The notes below the pieces were generated by a model that did not search any database, was not told the origin of the DNA, and saw nothing but the letters and a program-made list of their open reading frames with translations. Shown here piece by piece: positions 10,095 through 18,966 of a DNA stretch of 64,000 nucleotides; the first letter of the stretch is position 1; every line of letters starts with the position of its first letter. Made by a program: the position numbers and the translations under genes. This DNA comes from Oceanococcus atlanticus (lineage in GTDB: Bacteria; Pseudomonadota; Gammaproteobacteria; Nevskiales; Oceanococcaceae), in NCBI RefSeq assembly GCF_002088235.1, contig NZ_AQQV01000003.1, positions 434,001 through 498,000 on the forward strand, written 5' to 3'.

Positions 10095-11690
10095 ATGCCG
10101 GTCATAGCATCCAAGATCGACGTCCATTCCGACGGCTTTAAAACCAACCGCGAAGACATGCTCGCGGCCATTGCCAAATTGCGCGAAGTCGAAGACAGCG
10201 TGCGCGGTTCCGAGGAAAAGCGCCGAGAGCGCTTTGAGCAGCGCGGCCAGTTGATGCCGCGCGAGCGCGTAGCCCTGATGCTGGATCGTGGCTCGCCGTT
10301 TCTTGAGCTGTCGACCTTGTGTGGCTACAAGGAACACGATGACAAGGACGGCTCGCTGGCCGGCGGCAATCAGATTTGCGGCATCGGCTATGTGTCGGGC
10401 ACGCGTTGCATGCTGGTGGCCTCCAACAGCGCCATCAAGGGCGGCACCATGTCGCCCTGGGGGGTGCAGAAAACCCTGCGCATCCAGGAAATTGCACTCA
10501 AGCAGAAGCTGCCGGTGATCTCCATGATCGAATCCGGCGGCGCCAACCTGCCGTATCAGCTGGAAATGTTCATCGAAGGCGGACGCACATTCTGCAACCA
10601 GGCCCAACTGTCGGCCGCCGGCATCCCTCAGATCACCGTGGTGCATGGCTCGTCAACGGCAGGTGGCGCCTACATGCCAGGGCTGTCGGACTACGTCATC
10701 ATGGTGCGTAACAAGGCCAAGGTGTTCCTGGCCGGGCCGCCGTTGCTCAAGGCCGCCACCGGCGAAATTGCCAATGACGAAGAACTGGGCGGGGCGGACA
10801 TGCACGGCACCGTGGCCGGCACCTGCGAATATCTGGCCGAAGATGATGCCGATGGCATCCGCATCGCCCGTGAAGTGGTGGCCAAGCTGGACTGGAACAA
10901 GGCCCCAGGCCGTCCCCCGCGCAAAAGTTTCAAGGCGCCGCGGCTGTCTGCCGACGAGCTGGCCGGCGTGGTCCCGGTCGACTACAAGAAACCCTACGAT
11001 TGTCGCGAGGTGATCGCGCGTCTGGTCGATGATTCCGATTTCACCGAGTTCAAGGCCGACTTTGACCAGCAGACCATCTGTGGCCAGGCCAAGATCGAAG
11101 GTTGGCCGGTCGGCTTGATCGGCAATAACGGACCGATCAACACCAAGGGTGCCAACAAGGCAGGGCAGTTCATCCAGCTGTGCTGTCAGGCCGACATCCC
11201 GATCATTTATCTGCAGAACATCACCGGCTACATGGTCGGCAGCGAATCCGAACAGGCGGGCATCGTCAAGCACGGCTCGAAGATGATTCAGGCCGTGGCC
11301 AACGCCTCCGTTCCGCAGATCACTTTGGTCATCGGCGGTTCTTTCGGGGCTGGCAACTACGGCATGTGCGGGCGCGGTTTCGGGCCGGATTTCATTTTCG
11401 CCTGGCCCAACAGCCGCACCGCAGTAATGGGCGGCGAACAGGCTGCCGGAGTTATGGCCATCGTCAGCGAAGGCAAATTGCCGGAGGCCCAGATCGAGGC
11501 CATGAAGCAGAACATCGTGCGCCTGTTCGATGAGCAATCGCACCCCTTTAAGGTCTCAGGCCACATGATTGATGATGGTCTGATCGACCCGCGTGACTCT
11601 CGCCGGGTGCTGGCCTACACCTTGTCGATCTGTCGTGATGCTCGCCACCGCGAGGTGGTCAGCAACAGCTTCGGCATCGCCCGTCTGTAA
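10095..11690 (+). CDS. Acyl-CoA carboxylase beta (carboxyltransferase) subunit, geranyl-/methylcrotonyl-CoA type
   Basis: 531 residues, two crotonase-like carboxyltransferase halves. It moves carboxyl from biotin to an acyl-CoA. Typical motifs are ESGGANLPYQ (146-155), HGSSTAGGAYMPG (184-196), FLAGPPLLKAATGE and, in the second half, GSFGAGNYGMCGR. The family makes alpha6-beta6 enzymes that carboxylate the gamma carbon of unsaturated branched acyl-CoAs. In methylcrotonyl-CoA carboxylase the active-site loop reads HFGRIF. Here the aligned stretch is EGGRTF (161-166), giving Gly162 in place of Phe. That swap is the reported difference between geranyl- and methylcrotonyl-specific enzymes. Alignment was by eye. 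The gene is 22 bp behind the first dehydrogenase. Confidence 0.9.
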   Translation: MPVIASKIDVHSDGFKTNREDMLAAIAKLREVEDSVRGSEEKRRERFEQRGQLMPRERVALMLDRGSPFLELSTLCGYKEHDDKDGSLAGGNQICGIGYVSGTRCMLVASNSAIKGGTMSPWGVQKTLRIQEIALKQKLPVISMIESGGANLPYQLEMFIEGGRTFCNQAQLSAAGIPQITVVHGSSTAGGAYMPGLSDYVIMVRNKAKVFLAGPPLLKAATGEIANDEELGGADMHGTVAGTCEYLAEDDADGIRIAREVVAKLDWNKAPGRPPRKSFKAPRLSADELAGVVPVDYKKPYDCREVIARLVDDSDFTEFKADFDQQTICGQAKIEGWPVGLIGNNGPINTKGANKAGQFIQLCCQADIPIIYLQNITGYMVGSESEQAGIVKHGSKMIQAVANASVPQITLVIGGSFGAGNYGMCGRGFGPDFIFAWPNSRTAVMGGEQAAGVMAIVSEGKLPEAQIEAMKQNIVRLFDEQSHPFKVSGHMIDDGLIDPRDSRRVLAYTLSICRDARHREVVSNSFGIARL

Positions 11691-11704
11691 GCGGAGGGAC
11701 AGCC

Positions 11705-12856
11705 ATGCAATTGAGCCACGAACACGAGGAAATCCGGCGCACCACGCGTCGCTTCGTCGAGGACGAAATCAACCCCAATGTGGAAGCCTGGGAGCGGGCC
11801 GGGGAGTTTCCCGCCCATGAGGTGTTCCGCGGGCTGGGCGAACTGGGTTTGCTCGGCATCACCAAGCCGGAAAATGTCGGCGGTCTGGGCCTCGACTATT
11901 CGTTTCAGGTGGTCTTCGCCGAAGCCCTGGGGGCCTGCACCTGCGGCGGGATTCCGATGGCGATCGGCGTGCAGACCGACATGGCCACCCCGGCGCTGGC
12001 ACGCTTTGGTTCCGATGAACTGCAGCAGGAATTTCTGGCCCCGGCGATCGCCGGCGAGCATGTGGCCGCGATTGCGGTCAGCGAACCCGGCGCCGGCTCT
12101 GATGTAGCCAGCATCAAGACCAGTGCCCGCCGCGACGGTCATGACTACGTCATCAACGGCCAGAAAATGTGGATCACCAACGGCACTCAGGCTGACTGGG
12201 CCTGCATGCTGGTCAACACCTCGGAAGGCGCCGGCCACAACAACAAATCACTCATCGTGGTGCCGCTGGACGCCCCCGGCGTGCAGCGCGAAACCAAGCT
12301 CGACAAGCTCGGCCAGCGCTCGTCTGACACCGCGATCATTTTCCTCGACGGTGTGCGCGTTCCAGCAAGCAACCTGATCGGCGAGGAAGGCAAGGGTTTT
12401 ACCTACCAGATGCTGCAGTTCCAGGAAGAGCGTTTGTTCCTCTCGGCCAGCATTCTGGAGGCCATGGAACGGGTGCTCACGGACACCATCGATTACACCC
12501 GTCAGCGCAAGATCTTTGGCAAAGGCGTCATCGACAATCAGTACGTTGCCTTCACCATTGCCGAGCTAAAAACCGAACTCGAAGCGGCGCGATCGCTGGT
12601 CTGGCGCGCCACCGCTGATCTGGTGCGCGGCGAAGACGTCTCGGTGACCGCCTCCATGGCCAAACTCAAGACCGGCCGTCTGGCCCGCCAGATCACCGAT
12701 ACCTGCCTGCAGTTCTGGGGCGGGCAGGGCTATATGTGGGAAAGCTCGGTCTCGCAGTTCTATCGCGACCTGCGCCTGCATTCCATTGGTGGCGGGGCCG
12801 ACGAAGTGATGCTCAGCATCCTGGTCAAGCGACTTGGCCTCAAAAGCGAACTCTGA
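11705..12856 (+). CDS. Second acyl-CoA dehydrogenase of the operon
   Basis: 383 residues, a clear paralogue of the dehydrogenase at 8915 (shared MWITNGTQADW, SEPGAGSDVAS, FQEERLF and SIGGGADEVML stretches). It has the same isovaleryl-type Glu position and the same lack of the MCAD-type Glu. Two tandem paralogues flanking the carboxyltransferase imply two oxidation steps, two substrates, or a heteromeric dehydrogenase; the sequence does not decide between these. A GGAGG ribosome-binding site lies directly upstream, 14 bp after the beta subunit. Confidence 0.92.
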   Translation: MQLSHEHEEIRRTTRRFVEDEINPNVEAWERAGEFPAHEVFRGLGELGLLGITKPENVGGLGLDYSFQVVFAEALGACTCGGIPMAIGVQTDMATPALARFGSDELQQEFLAPAIAGEHVAAIAVSEPGAGSDVASIKTSARRDGHDYVINGQKMWITNGTQADWACMLVNTSEGAGHNNKSLIVVPLDAPGVQRETKLDKLGQRSSDTAIIFLDGVRVPASNLIGEEGKGFTYQMLQFQEERLFLSASILEAMERVLTDTIDYTRQRKIFGKGVIDNQYVAFTIAELKTELEAARSLVWRATADLVRGEDVSVTASMAKLKTGRLARQITDTCLQFWGGQGYMWESSVSQFYRDLRLHSIGGGADEVMLSILVKRLGLKSEL

Positions 12857-12886
12857 AAACGAACAATGACAAGCGAGATCTGATTC

Positions 12887-14884
12887 GTGCGCTCGATTCA
12901 AAAGGTATTGATTGCCAACCGCGGTGAAATCGCCGTCCGTATTATTCAGGGTGCGCGCAAACTGGGGTTGCGCACCGTCGCGGTGTACAGCGACGCGGAC
13001 CGTCACGCGCGGCACGTGCTGGAAGCCGACCAGGCCGTACACATTGGCCCCTCCACCGTGGCGGAATCGTATCTGCGCGCGGATCGGCTGATAGCAGCCG
13101 CCAAGGCGGCCGGCGCACAGGCCATACACCCGGGTTACGGCTTCCTCGCCGAAAATGCCGATTTTGCTCAGGCCTGCGCCGACGCCGGCCTGGTCTTTGT
13201 TGGCCCCAGCCCGGATGCAATTGCCCTGATGGGCAACAAACGTGCGTCCAAGATCAAGATGATCGACGCTGGCGTGCCCTGCGTACCGGGCTATGAAGGT
13301 GCGGATCAGGACGATGCCACCTTGCTGCAGGAAATCGGCAAGATTGGCTTCCCGGTCATGATCAAGGCTGCAGCCGGCGGCGGTGGCCGCGGCATGCGCC
13401 TGTGCCACAGCCAGGATGAAGCCGCGGCGCAAATCCGCTCGGCGCGCTCCGAGGCGGAATCCGCCTTCGGCAGCGGCGAACTGATCCTGGAGAAAGCAGT
13501 GATCGGCGCACGTCACGTCGAAATCCAGGTGTTCGGTGATCAGCATGGTCAGGTCGTGCATCTGGGCGAACGTGACTGTTCGGTACAGCGCCGACATCAG
13601 AAAGTGGTCGAGGAAAGCCCGTCACCGGCAGTCGACGAAGCCCTGCGCGCTCGCATGGGCGAGGCGGCCGTGCAAGCAGCCCGCAGCATCGACTATCAGG
13701 GCGCCGGCACGGTCGAGTTCCTGCTCGGGGCTGACGGGGCGTTTTATTTCCTGGAAATGAACACACGCTTGCAGGTCGAGCATCCGGTGACCGAGCTGGT
13801 AACCGGCGTTGATCTTGTTGAATGGCAGTTCCGCATCGCTGATGGCGAGCCGTTGCCGCTGAGCCAGGACAACATCACCCAGCAAGGCCACGCCATTGAA
13901 GTGCGCCTGTGCGCCGAGGACAGCCGCCATGGCGACGTGCCGCAAACCGGCCCGGTGCTGCGCTGGCGGGTGCCGCAAGGCGAGGGCGTGCGCATGGATC
14001 ACGGTCTGGTCGAGGGCGGCGAGGTCAGCCCGTTCTACGACTCCATGCTGGGCAAGCTGATCGTGTACGGGCATGACCGCGAAGCGGCGCGCCTGCGCCT
14101 GCGCCGTGCCCTGGTCGACACCACCCTGCACGGGGTGATCAGCAACATCGATTTTCTGCAGCAGATCATCCAGGAAGCCGATTTCGCCAGTGGCGATTTC
14201 CACACCGGCTACATTCCTGCGCACTTTCCGGATGAACAGCGTGCCGCCGAAACACCGGATGCCGCGCACTGGGCGGTGGCCGCGATGGTGCTGTACTGGG
14301 ATGACACCTGGCAGCTCTACAGCGAGGCCGACTTCGCCACCGACATGCTCGGCTGGATGAGCGCCAACCGCAGCGAGCAATATCTCAAGCTGCGCTGGGA
14401 GGATGTCGAGCAAACCGTCTACCTGCTCAACGAAGGCGGGCGTCGCTGCACGGTCCGCGTGGGTGATCAACAATTCCATTTTGACGTCGATGCCTGCGAC
14501 GGTTTCGAGCGTCAGTTCTATTTCGAAGGTGTGCGCCGCAGCGCCCGCTATACCCGCCAGGATCATCAGATCTGGGTCAGTTTTGACGCCCGCACCTGGT
14601 GCTATGCCGATCTCACCCTGGTGCCACCGGCACCGCCGGAGGCCGGCAGTGATGGTCGCATCTGCGCCAACAGCGACGGCAAGTTGCTGGATGTCGCAGT
14701 TCAGGTCGGTGATCAGGTCGCGCCTGGCCAGACCATCGCGGTGCTGGAAGCCATGAAAATGGAGTTCCAGCTGACCACACCGGTGGCTGGCCGCGTGGTG
14801 GCCGTCAATGCCAGCGCTGGTGATCAGGTCGCCAATCGCCAGCTGATTGTGGAGCTCAGCGTCGAGGAGAACGATGACGCCTGA
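12887..14884 (+). CDS. Acyl-CoA carboxylase alpha subunit (biotin carboxylase + biotin carrier)
   Basis: 665 residues. The order is N-terminal biotin carboxylase domain (VLIANRGEIAVRII at the start), ATP-grasp with the glycine-rich KAAAGGGGRGM loop near 160-170, the carboxylase signature FLEMNTRLQVEHPVTE, a BT-type linker domain, and a C-terminal biotinyl domain with the biotin site EAMKME (Lys624). It charges biotin with bicarbonate at the expense of ATP for the beta subunit at 10095. The length and architecture match MccA/AtuF-type subunits. The start is GTG at 12887, chosen because it yields the conserved N-terminus. The 3' end overlaps the sulfotransferase start by 11 bp. Confidence 0.93.
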   Translation: MRSIQKVLIANRGEIAVRIIQGARKLGLRTVAVYSDADRHARHVLEADQAVHIGPSTVAESYLRADRLIAAAKAAGAQAIHPGYGFLAENADFAQACADAGLVFVGPSPDAIALMGNKRASKIKMIDAGVPCVPGYEGADQDDATLLQEIGKIGFPVMIKAAAGGGGRGMRLCHSQDEAAAQIRSARSEAESAFGSGELILEKAVIGARHVEIQVFGDQHGQVVHLGERDCSVQRRHQKVVEESPSPAVDEALRARMGEAAVQAARSIDYQGAGTVEFLLGADGAFYFLEMNTRLQVEHPVTELVTGVDLVEWQFRIADGEPLPLSQDNITQQGHAIEVRLCAEDSRHGDVPQTGPVLRWRVPQGEGVRMDHGLVEGGEVSPFYDSMLGKLIVYGHDREAARLRLRRALVDTTLHGVISNIDFLQQIIQEADFASGDFHTGYIPAHFPDEQRAAETPDAAHWAVAAMVLYWDDTWQLYSEADFATDMLGWMSANRSEQYLKLRWEDVEQTVYLLNEGGRRCTVRVGDQQFHFDVDACDGFERQFYFEGVRRSARYTRQDHQIWVSFDARTWCYADLTLVPPAPPEAGSDGRICANSDGKLLDVAVQVGDQVAPGQTIAVLEAMKMEFQLTTPVAGRVVAVNASAGDQVANRQLIVELSVEENDDA

Positions 14885-15671
14885 TGGCGAACACAGCCTC
14901 GGGACCATTCGTGCGTTCGCTTTCGTCCACATCCCCAAGACCGCGGGCACGGCATTTCGGGTCGCCGCCACCCGCCGTTTTGGGCAAGACGCGGTACATC
15001 TGCACTACAAGCCGCAGAATCCGCAAACCTCGGCGCTCATCCGTGCCAGCGTGCTCGATGACAAACCACAAGCGTTCGCCGATCACTTTCTCAACGGTGA
15101 GCCGCAGATGCTGTGCGGCCATTTCGCCGCGCGCAGCTACCTCGATATCCTCGGCCGCAAGGTTCACTGGTGCACCGTGATTCGAGACCCGGTCGAACGG
15201 GTCCTGTCCGACTACGCGCATATCCTCAAGAAGGCCGCTGACCCGGACAAGCGGCGTCGTTCACTGCCGCTGGAGACGTTCATCGAACGCCCCAACCAGA
15301 TCAACAAACAGCACGACCTGCTTGAAGGCCTGACGCTGGATGATTTTGCCTGGATCGGCGAGACCGAAAATTTTGCCGCCAGCGTGATGGTTTTCAATGA
15401 ACGCTTTGGCATGAACCTGCCGGTACCGCGGGTCAACATTGGCAACTGGGATTTGCTGCAGGGCGCCGACCAGGACAAGGACCTGCGCGCGCACATCGCC
15501 AAACTGAATCAGCGTGACATCGCGCTGGTCGAAACACTCCGCCAACACCCCTGCGTGCAACAGGCACGCCAGCACGCGGCGCAAGCCGCATCACAAGCTA
15601 CAGCGGGTGACGCATCCAACCCTGCGCATCCAGGCTCAGATACTCACCCTGACGCTCGGTCCAGTCACTGA
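14874..15671 (+). CDS. Sulfotransferase-family protein
   Basis: 265 residues. The N-terminal FVHIPKTAGTAF is the 5'-phosphosulfate-binding loop of PAPS-dependent sulfotransferases, and VIRDPVERVLSDY is the 3'-phosphate-binding motif, so the fold assignment is solid. It would transfer sulfate from PAPS to an acceptor, usually a sugar or lipid; the acceptor is unknown. The ATG at 14874 lies inside the last codons of the carboxylase alpha gene, implying translational coupling. The C-terminal 25 or so codons overlap the 3' end of the convergent lpxH gene by 74 bp and encode a low-complexity Ala/Ser/His/Asp tail, probably a non-conserved extension. Confidence 0.82.
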   Translation: MTPDGEHSLGTIRAFAFVHIPKTAGTAFRVAATRRFGQDAVHLHYKPQNPQTSALIRASVLDDKPQAFADHFLNGEPQMLCGHFAARSYLDILGRKVHWCTVIRDPVERVLSDYAHILKKAADPDKRRRSLPLETFIERPNQINKQHDLLEGLTLDDFAWIGETENFAASVMVFNERFGMNLPVPRVNIGNWDLLQGADQDKDLRAHIAKLNQRDIALVETLRQHPCVQQARQHAAQAASQATAGDASNPAHPGSDTHPDARSSH

Positions 15672-16308
15672 GCACCAGCCGCGTTCGCTGCGCATCAAAC
15701 GCGTGTTCGGCCGGACGATGGGTGTGACCATGAATCAGCAGGCGACAGGCCGGGTGTGCGTCAAAAAAAGCACTCACGGCCTGCGGCGTGACATCGAGAA
15801 TGTCCTCGGGCTTGAGACGGGTCATTTCACGCGCACTGCCGCGAATCCGTGCCGCGATGCGCAGCTTCAGCGTGCGTGGCAGTCGACGATAAAGCCATTG
15901 CAACCACGGCCAACGCACAATTCGCCGAAAACGCTGGTAGCCAACATCATCCGTACACAGCACATCACCATGCATGAACTTGATGTCGCAGCGCCCTGGC
16001 GGCGAAAAGGGTTCGCTGACCACGCGCGCACCGCTGGCCTGTTCAAAGCCCGCCCCGCATAAAAAATCACGGTTGCCGCAAATGAAGGCAATGGGGACGC
16101 CATGCCGGGTCAGCCCCCGCATGGCCGCCAGTTCGTCCGCGTAGAGTGGTGCCGAGACATCGTCATCGGCCCACACTTCAAACAAATCACCCAGGATGTA
16201 AACAGCCTCAGCCTGGCGGGCCGGGCCGTTCAGATAATCGATAAAACGGGCGCTGATCGCAGGTCGCGCGGGATCCAGATGAAGATCCGACAACACATGC
16301 AGCGCCAC
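15598..16308 (-). CDS. lpxH: UDP-2,3-diacylglucosamine diphosphatase
   Basis: 236 residues, the usual LpxH size. It hydrolyses UDP-2,3-diacylglucosamine to lipid X in lipid A synthesis at the inner membrane. Calcineurin-like metallophosphatase metal ligands are visible in order: SDLHLD (residues 7-12), ILGDLFEVW (about 38-46), GNRDF (about 77-81), HGDVL (about 114-118) and GHTHRP (about 194-199). LpxH-specific residues around RRIVRWPWLQWLYRRLP are present. It is followed in the same orientation by nothing in this window; upstream are cyclophilin and dusA. The 3' end overlaps the convergent sulfotransferase. Confidence 0.95.
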   Translation of the reverse strand: MALHVLSDLHLDPARPAISARFIDYLNGPARQAEAVYILGDLFEVWADDDVSAPLYADELAAMRGLTRHGVPIAFICGNRDFLCGAGFEQASGARVVSEPFSPPGRCDIKFMHGDVLCTDDVGYQRFRRIVRWPWLQWLYRRLPRTLKLRIAARIRGSAREMTRLKPEDILDVTPQAVSAFFDAHPACRLLIHGHTHRPAEHAFDAQRTRLVLSDWTERQGEYLSLDAQGWMRHPL

Positions 16309-16316
16309 GGGCCAGC

Positions 16317-16925
16317 TTACTCGGCAGCAGCCGGGGCATCCGGCGTGGTGCTCGGCGTGGGCTGCGGCACCCGCGAGATGCTTTCAATCACCACCATGTC
16401 CTGCGGCACATCACTGCGGAAACGACCGCCGGGGCCGGTTTTGACCGCGGCAATGGCATCCACCACGTTCATACCATCCACCACTTCGCCAAACACGGCA
16501 TAACCCCAGCCGTGCATGGTCGGCGCCCGGTGATCCAGGTTGCTGTTGTCGCGGTGATTGATGAAGAACTGTGCCGTGGCCGAATGCGGATCCGAGGTAC
16601 GTGCCATGGCGATGGTGCCGCGCATGTTCTTGAGGCCGTTGTCAGCTTCGTTCTTGACCGGCGACGCCGTGCTCTTTTGCGCGTAGTCGGCGGTGAAGCC
16701 ACCACCCTGAATCATGAAACCGGCGATGACCCGATGAAAGATCGTGCCGTCGTAAAAGCCTTCGTCCACGTAACGCAGAAAATTGGCCACCGTTTCCGGC
16801 GCCTTGTCATCGGCCAGGGCAATGCGGATGGTGCCCCGGTTGGTTTCGATATCCACCAGAGTCTGGGCGTGAGCAGTTGCAGTCATCAAAATTCCAGTCA
16901 GCAGTAGTCCGAGAAAACGGATCAT
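16317..16925 (-). CDS. ppiA: Periplasmic cyclophilin-type peptidyl-prolyl isomerase
   Basis: 202 residues. A signal peptide (hydrophobic residues 3-18, cleavage after AHA-Q) precedes a cyclophilin domain of about 165 residues with [15 protein letters not shown] (catalytic Arg), [17 protein letters not shown] and VFGEVVDGM. It catalyses proline cis-trans isomerisation in the periplasm. A Pro/Thr/Ala-rich tail ends the protein. It lies 9 bp downstream of dusA and 8 bp upstream of lpxH, so the three are probably one transcript. Confidence 0.92.
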   Translation of the reverse strand: MIRFLGLLLTGILMTATAHAQTLVDIETNRGTIRIALADDKAPETVANFLRYVDEGFYDGTIFHRVIAGFMIQGGGFTADYAQKSTASPVKNEADNGLKNMRGTIAMARTSDPHSATAQFFINHRDNSNLDHRAPTMHGWGYAVFGEVVDGMNVVDAIAAVKTGPGGRFRSDVPQDMVVIESISRVPQPTPSTTPDAPAAAE

Positions 16926-16934
16926 GAAGAGTCC

Positions 16935-17957
16935 TTATTGCACGGCATCCAGTGCATGGCGGATGTAATCCACCCCACAGCCGGATTGGGGAACGGAAAG
17001 TCGGCGGCGCCAGATCTTCGCGCCGGGACGGCCATTGTACAGGCCGAGTATGTGTCGGCTGACCTGTTTGACGGGGGCGCCGCGCTGTTGTTCCGCAGCC
17101 ACGTAGGGCAGCAGCGCCTCGACCACCTGCTCACGACTGGGTGCATGCATCTCACCGAAAAGGCGCTGATCCACCTCGGCCAGGACGTAGGGATTCTTGT
17201 AGGCCGCCCGGCCAAGCATCACGCCATCCAACGTTTCGAGCTGGCTTTGGGCCATGCCCAGATCCTCAATACCGCCGTTGATCACGATGGTCAGCTCAGG
17301 GTAAAGACGCTTGAGCGCGTGAACCCGCTCGTACTGCAGCGGCGGTATCTCGCGGTTTTCCTTGGGGCTCAGGCCATTCAGCCAGGCTTTGCGGGCATGC
17401 ACGATGAACACGCGGCAACCGGCTGCAGCCACGCTTTCAATAAAGCCATGCAAATGCTCGTCCGAATCCAGCTCGTCAATGCCCAGCCGACATTTGACCG
17501 TCACCGGAATATTCACCTCAGCCTGCATCGCCGCCACGCAGTCGGCCACGCGCTGTGGCTCGGCCATCAGGCAGGCGCCAAAACGACCGTTCTGAACCCG
17601 ATCACTGGGACAGCCGCAGTTCAAATTGATTTCGTCGTAGCCGTAGGCCTGGCCTTCGCGGGCCGCGTAGGCCAGCGCATCCGCTTCGCTGCCACCAAGC
17701 TGCAAAGCCACCGGATGCTCGCTCGCATCAAAGCCCAGCAGATGGTCACGATCACCATGAATAATGGCGTTGGCCGTCACCATTTCGGTGTACAGGCGCG
17801 CATGCCGACTGAGCAGACGGTGAAACACACGGCATTGCGTAGTGGTCCAGTCCATCATCGGCGCAACACAGAAGCGCCAAGGCGAGGTCGGATGAGAGTC
17901 GGCAGTCACGGGTACAAAGGCTAGAGCTGAGTTGTCGATGCTGACCATCATCAGCAA
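16935..17957 (-). CDS. dusA: tRNA-dihydrouridine synthase A
   Basis: 340 residues. An FMN-dependent enzyme that reduces U20/U20a in the tRNA D-loop. Motifs are VAPMMDWTT (31-39), LQLGGS, NLNCGCPSDRVQNGRFG with the catalytic Cys116, VKCRLGID, HARKAWLNGLSPKENR and INGGI. The HARKAWL stretch and the short C-terminal domain are typical of DusA rather than DusB or DusC. Several Met codons lie close together at the N-terminus, so the exact start among residues 1-5 is uncertain. First gene of the dusA-ppiA-lpxH minus-strand group. Confidence 0.95.
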   Translation of the reverse strand: MLMMVSIDNSALAFVPVTADSHPTSPWRFCVAPMMDWTTTQCRVFHRLLSRHARLYTEMVTANAIIHGDRDHLLGFDASEHPVALQLGGSEADALAYAAREGQAYGYDEINLNCGCPSDRVQNGRFGACLMAEPQRVADCVAAMQAEVNIPVTVKCRLGIDELDSDEHLHGFIESVAAAGCRVFIVHARKAWLNGLSPKENREIPPLQYERVHALKRLYPELTIVINGGIEDLGMAQSQLETLDGVMLGRAAYKNPYVLAEVDQRLFGEMHAPSREQVVEALLPYVAAEQQRGAPVKQVSRHILGLYNGRPGAKIWRRRLSVPQSGCGVDYIRHALDAVQ

Positions 17958-18042
17958 TGCGGTAGGTACTCGACGGGCGAGCAGGGGCGTTATTGTACGC
18001 GATCAGTCTGCATGTGCCGGGCTTGCCAAGTATGGGGCTATC

Positions 18043-18077
18043 CCACAAAAAACGCCGCCGTATCGAATACGGCGGCG
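18043..18077 (-). terminator. Intrinsic terminator after orphan lipoprotein gene
   Basis: An 11-bp perfect stem (CGCCGCCGTAT / ATACGGCGGCG, loop CGA) is followed on the minus strand by GTTTTTTGTG. It lies 23 bp beyond the lipoprotein stop and upstream of dusA. Confidence 0.9.
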
Positions 18078-18099
18078 CTGGAGTTTTTGATTGCCCGAC

Positions 18100-18966
18100 T
18101 TAACTTTCGGTCGGAGGATCAACCAGTCGGCCTGCGGTACAGAACTCATGGATGTAGAGCTTCTCACCCAGATCCAGCGACAGCAGGCCTGAACTGATGG
18201 ACAACTGTGCGCGGCTGTAAGGCTTAGTTGTCTTGTAGCCGATGAGCGCATAGCCCGCATCCGTGCTCAGCTGATTGGTCGACAACCCAAGAAGCGACAA
18301 ACTGCTCGTGGTGACCTTGACGCCGCTCTCCTGGACCACATCGCCCAACAAGGTTTGTACGGACAGCGTCGACAGCACACCAAGCTCAAGCAATGACGGC
18401 GGGAAGGACACAGCGAACACGGCGTAATGGCCGGCCGGCATGGTCTGCCCATCCGGCAGATTGACGATCACATCCATGGAATTGAGCAAACCACCAAGAC
18501 CCGACAACGCTTGCGTCACCACGGCGGCCGTACGCAGATCCCCATCAAGGGCCAGTACGCTGTCAGACAACCCATTGAGCAAGTTGTCGACGCTGTCACC
18601 CGACAACAGGGCCAGCAAATTACCAAGCAGACCTCCGACCAGGCCGTTTGCGCCGATCTCGATATAAGCACCCGCATTGAACGAGGTTGACTGGCTGCAC
18701 ACGAAGCCTTTAGCCGGTGAGCTTGGATTGCCCGCAACAACCTTGATGCCTTCCATAATGGCGCCGCCAACAATGCCCGTGTTGGGGAATCCGCTGTCTG
18801 TATTGTTGTCGCCGCCGGTGTACTCGCCGCCCGGATTGTAGCCGTCGTTGCCATCAACGCCGCCTGAGGCCCGCGTGCCGCCACCATCTGAACCGCAGGC
18901 GGTAAGAAGTCCCAAAGCCAAGGCGCAGGCGATCACATTCGCTCTTGCGAAAGAAGAGTATTCCAC
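18100..18966 (-). CDS. Orphan lipoprotein, function unknown
   Basis: About 288 residues. The N-terminus carries a lipoprotein signal with lipobox LTAC-G, followed by a Gly/Asp/Asn-rich low-complexity linker. The body has Leu/Gly-rich helices (LLGNLLALLSGDSVDNLLNGL) and beta-like stretches (GHYAVFAVSFPPSLLELGVL). I recognise no family. I prefer a GTG start at 18966 because AAGGA lies 7 bases upstream; the frame also has a TTG at 18990. It is monocistronic: a strong terminator follows, and an 11-bp direct repeat lies about 75-95 bp upstream. Likely an outer-membrane or periplasmic lipoprotein. Confidence 0.75.
   Translation of the reverse strand: MEYSSFARANVIACALALGLLTACGSDGGGTRASGGVDGNDGYNPGGEYTGGDNNTDSGFPNTGIVGGAIMEGIKVVAGNPSSPAKGFVCSQSTSFNAGAYIEIGANGLVGGLLGNLLALLSGDSVDNLLNGLSDSVLALDGDLRTAAVVTQALSGLGGLLNSMDVIVNLPDGQTMPAGHYAVFAVSFPPSLLELGVLSTLSVQTLLGDVVQESGVKVTTSSLSLLGLSTNQLSTDAGYALIGYKTTKPYSRAQLSISSGLLSLDLGEKLYIHEFCTAGRLVDPPTES

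Noticed and set aside
8915-14884. Plain leucine (liu) degradation operon
   Set aside because: The hydratase and lyase genes are absent, two dehydrogenases are present, and the selectivity loop lacks the methylcrotonyl-type Phe; kept as an alternative only.
13622-14971. 449-residue minus-strand open frame antisense to the carboxylase alpha gene
   Set aside because: It lies opposite a fully recognisable biotin carboxylase gene, shows no motif and is explained by high-GC codon bias on the other strand.
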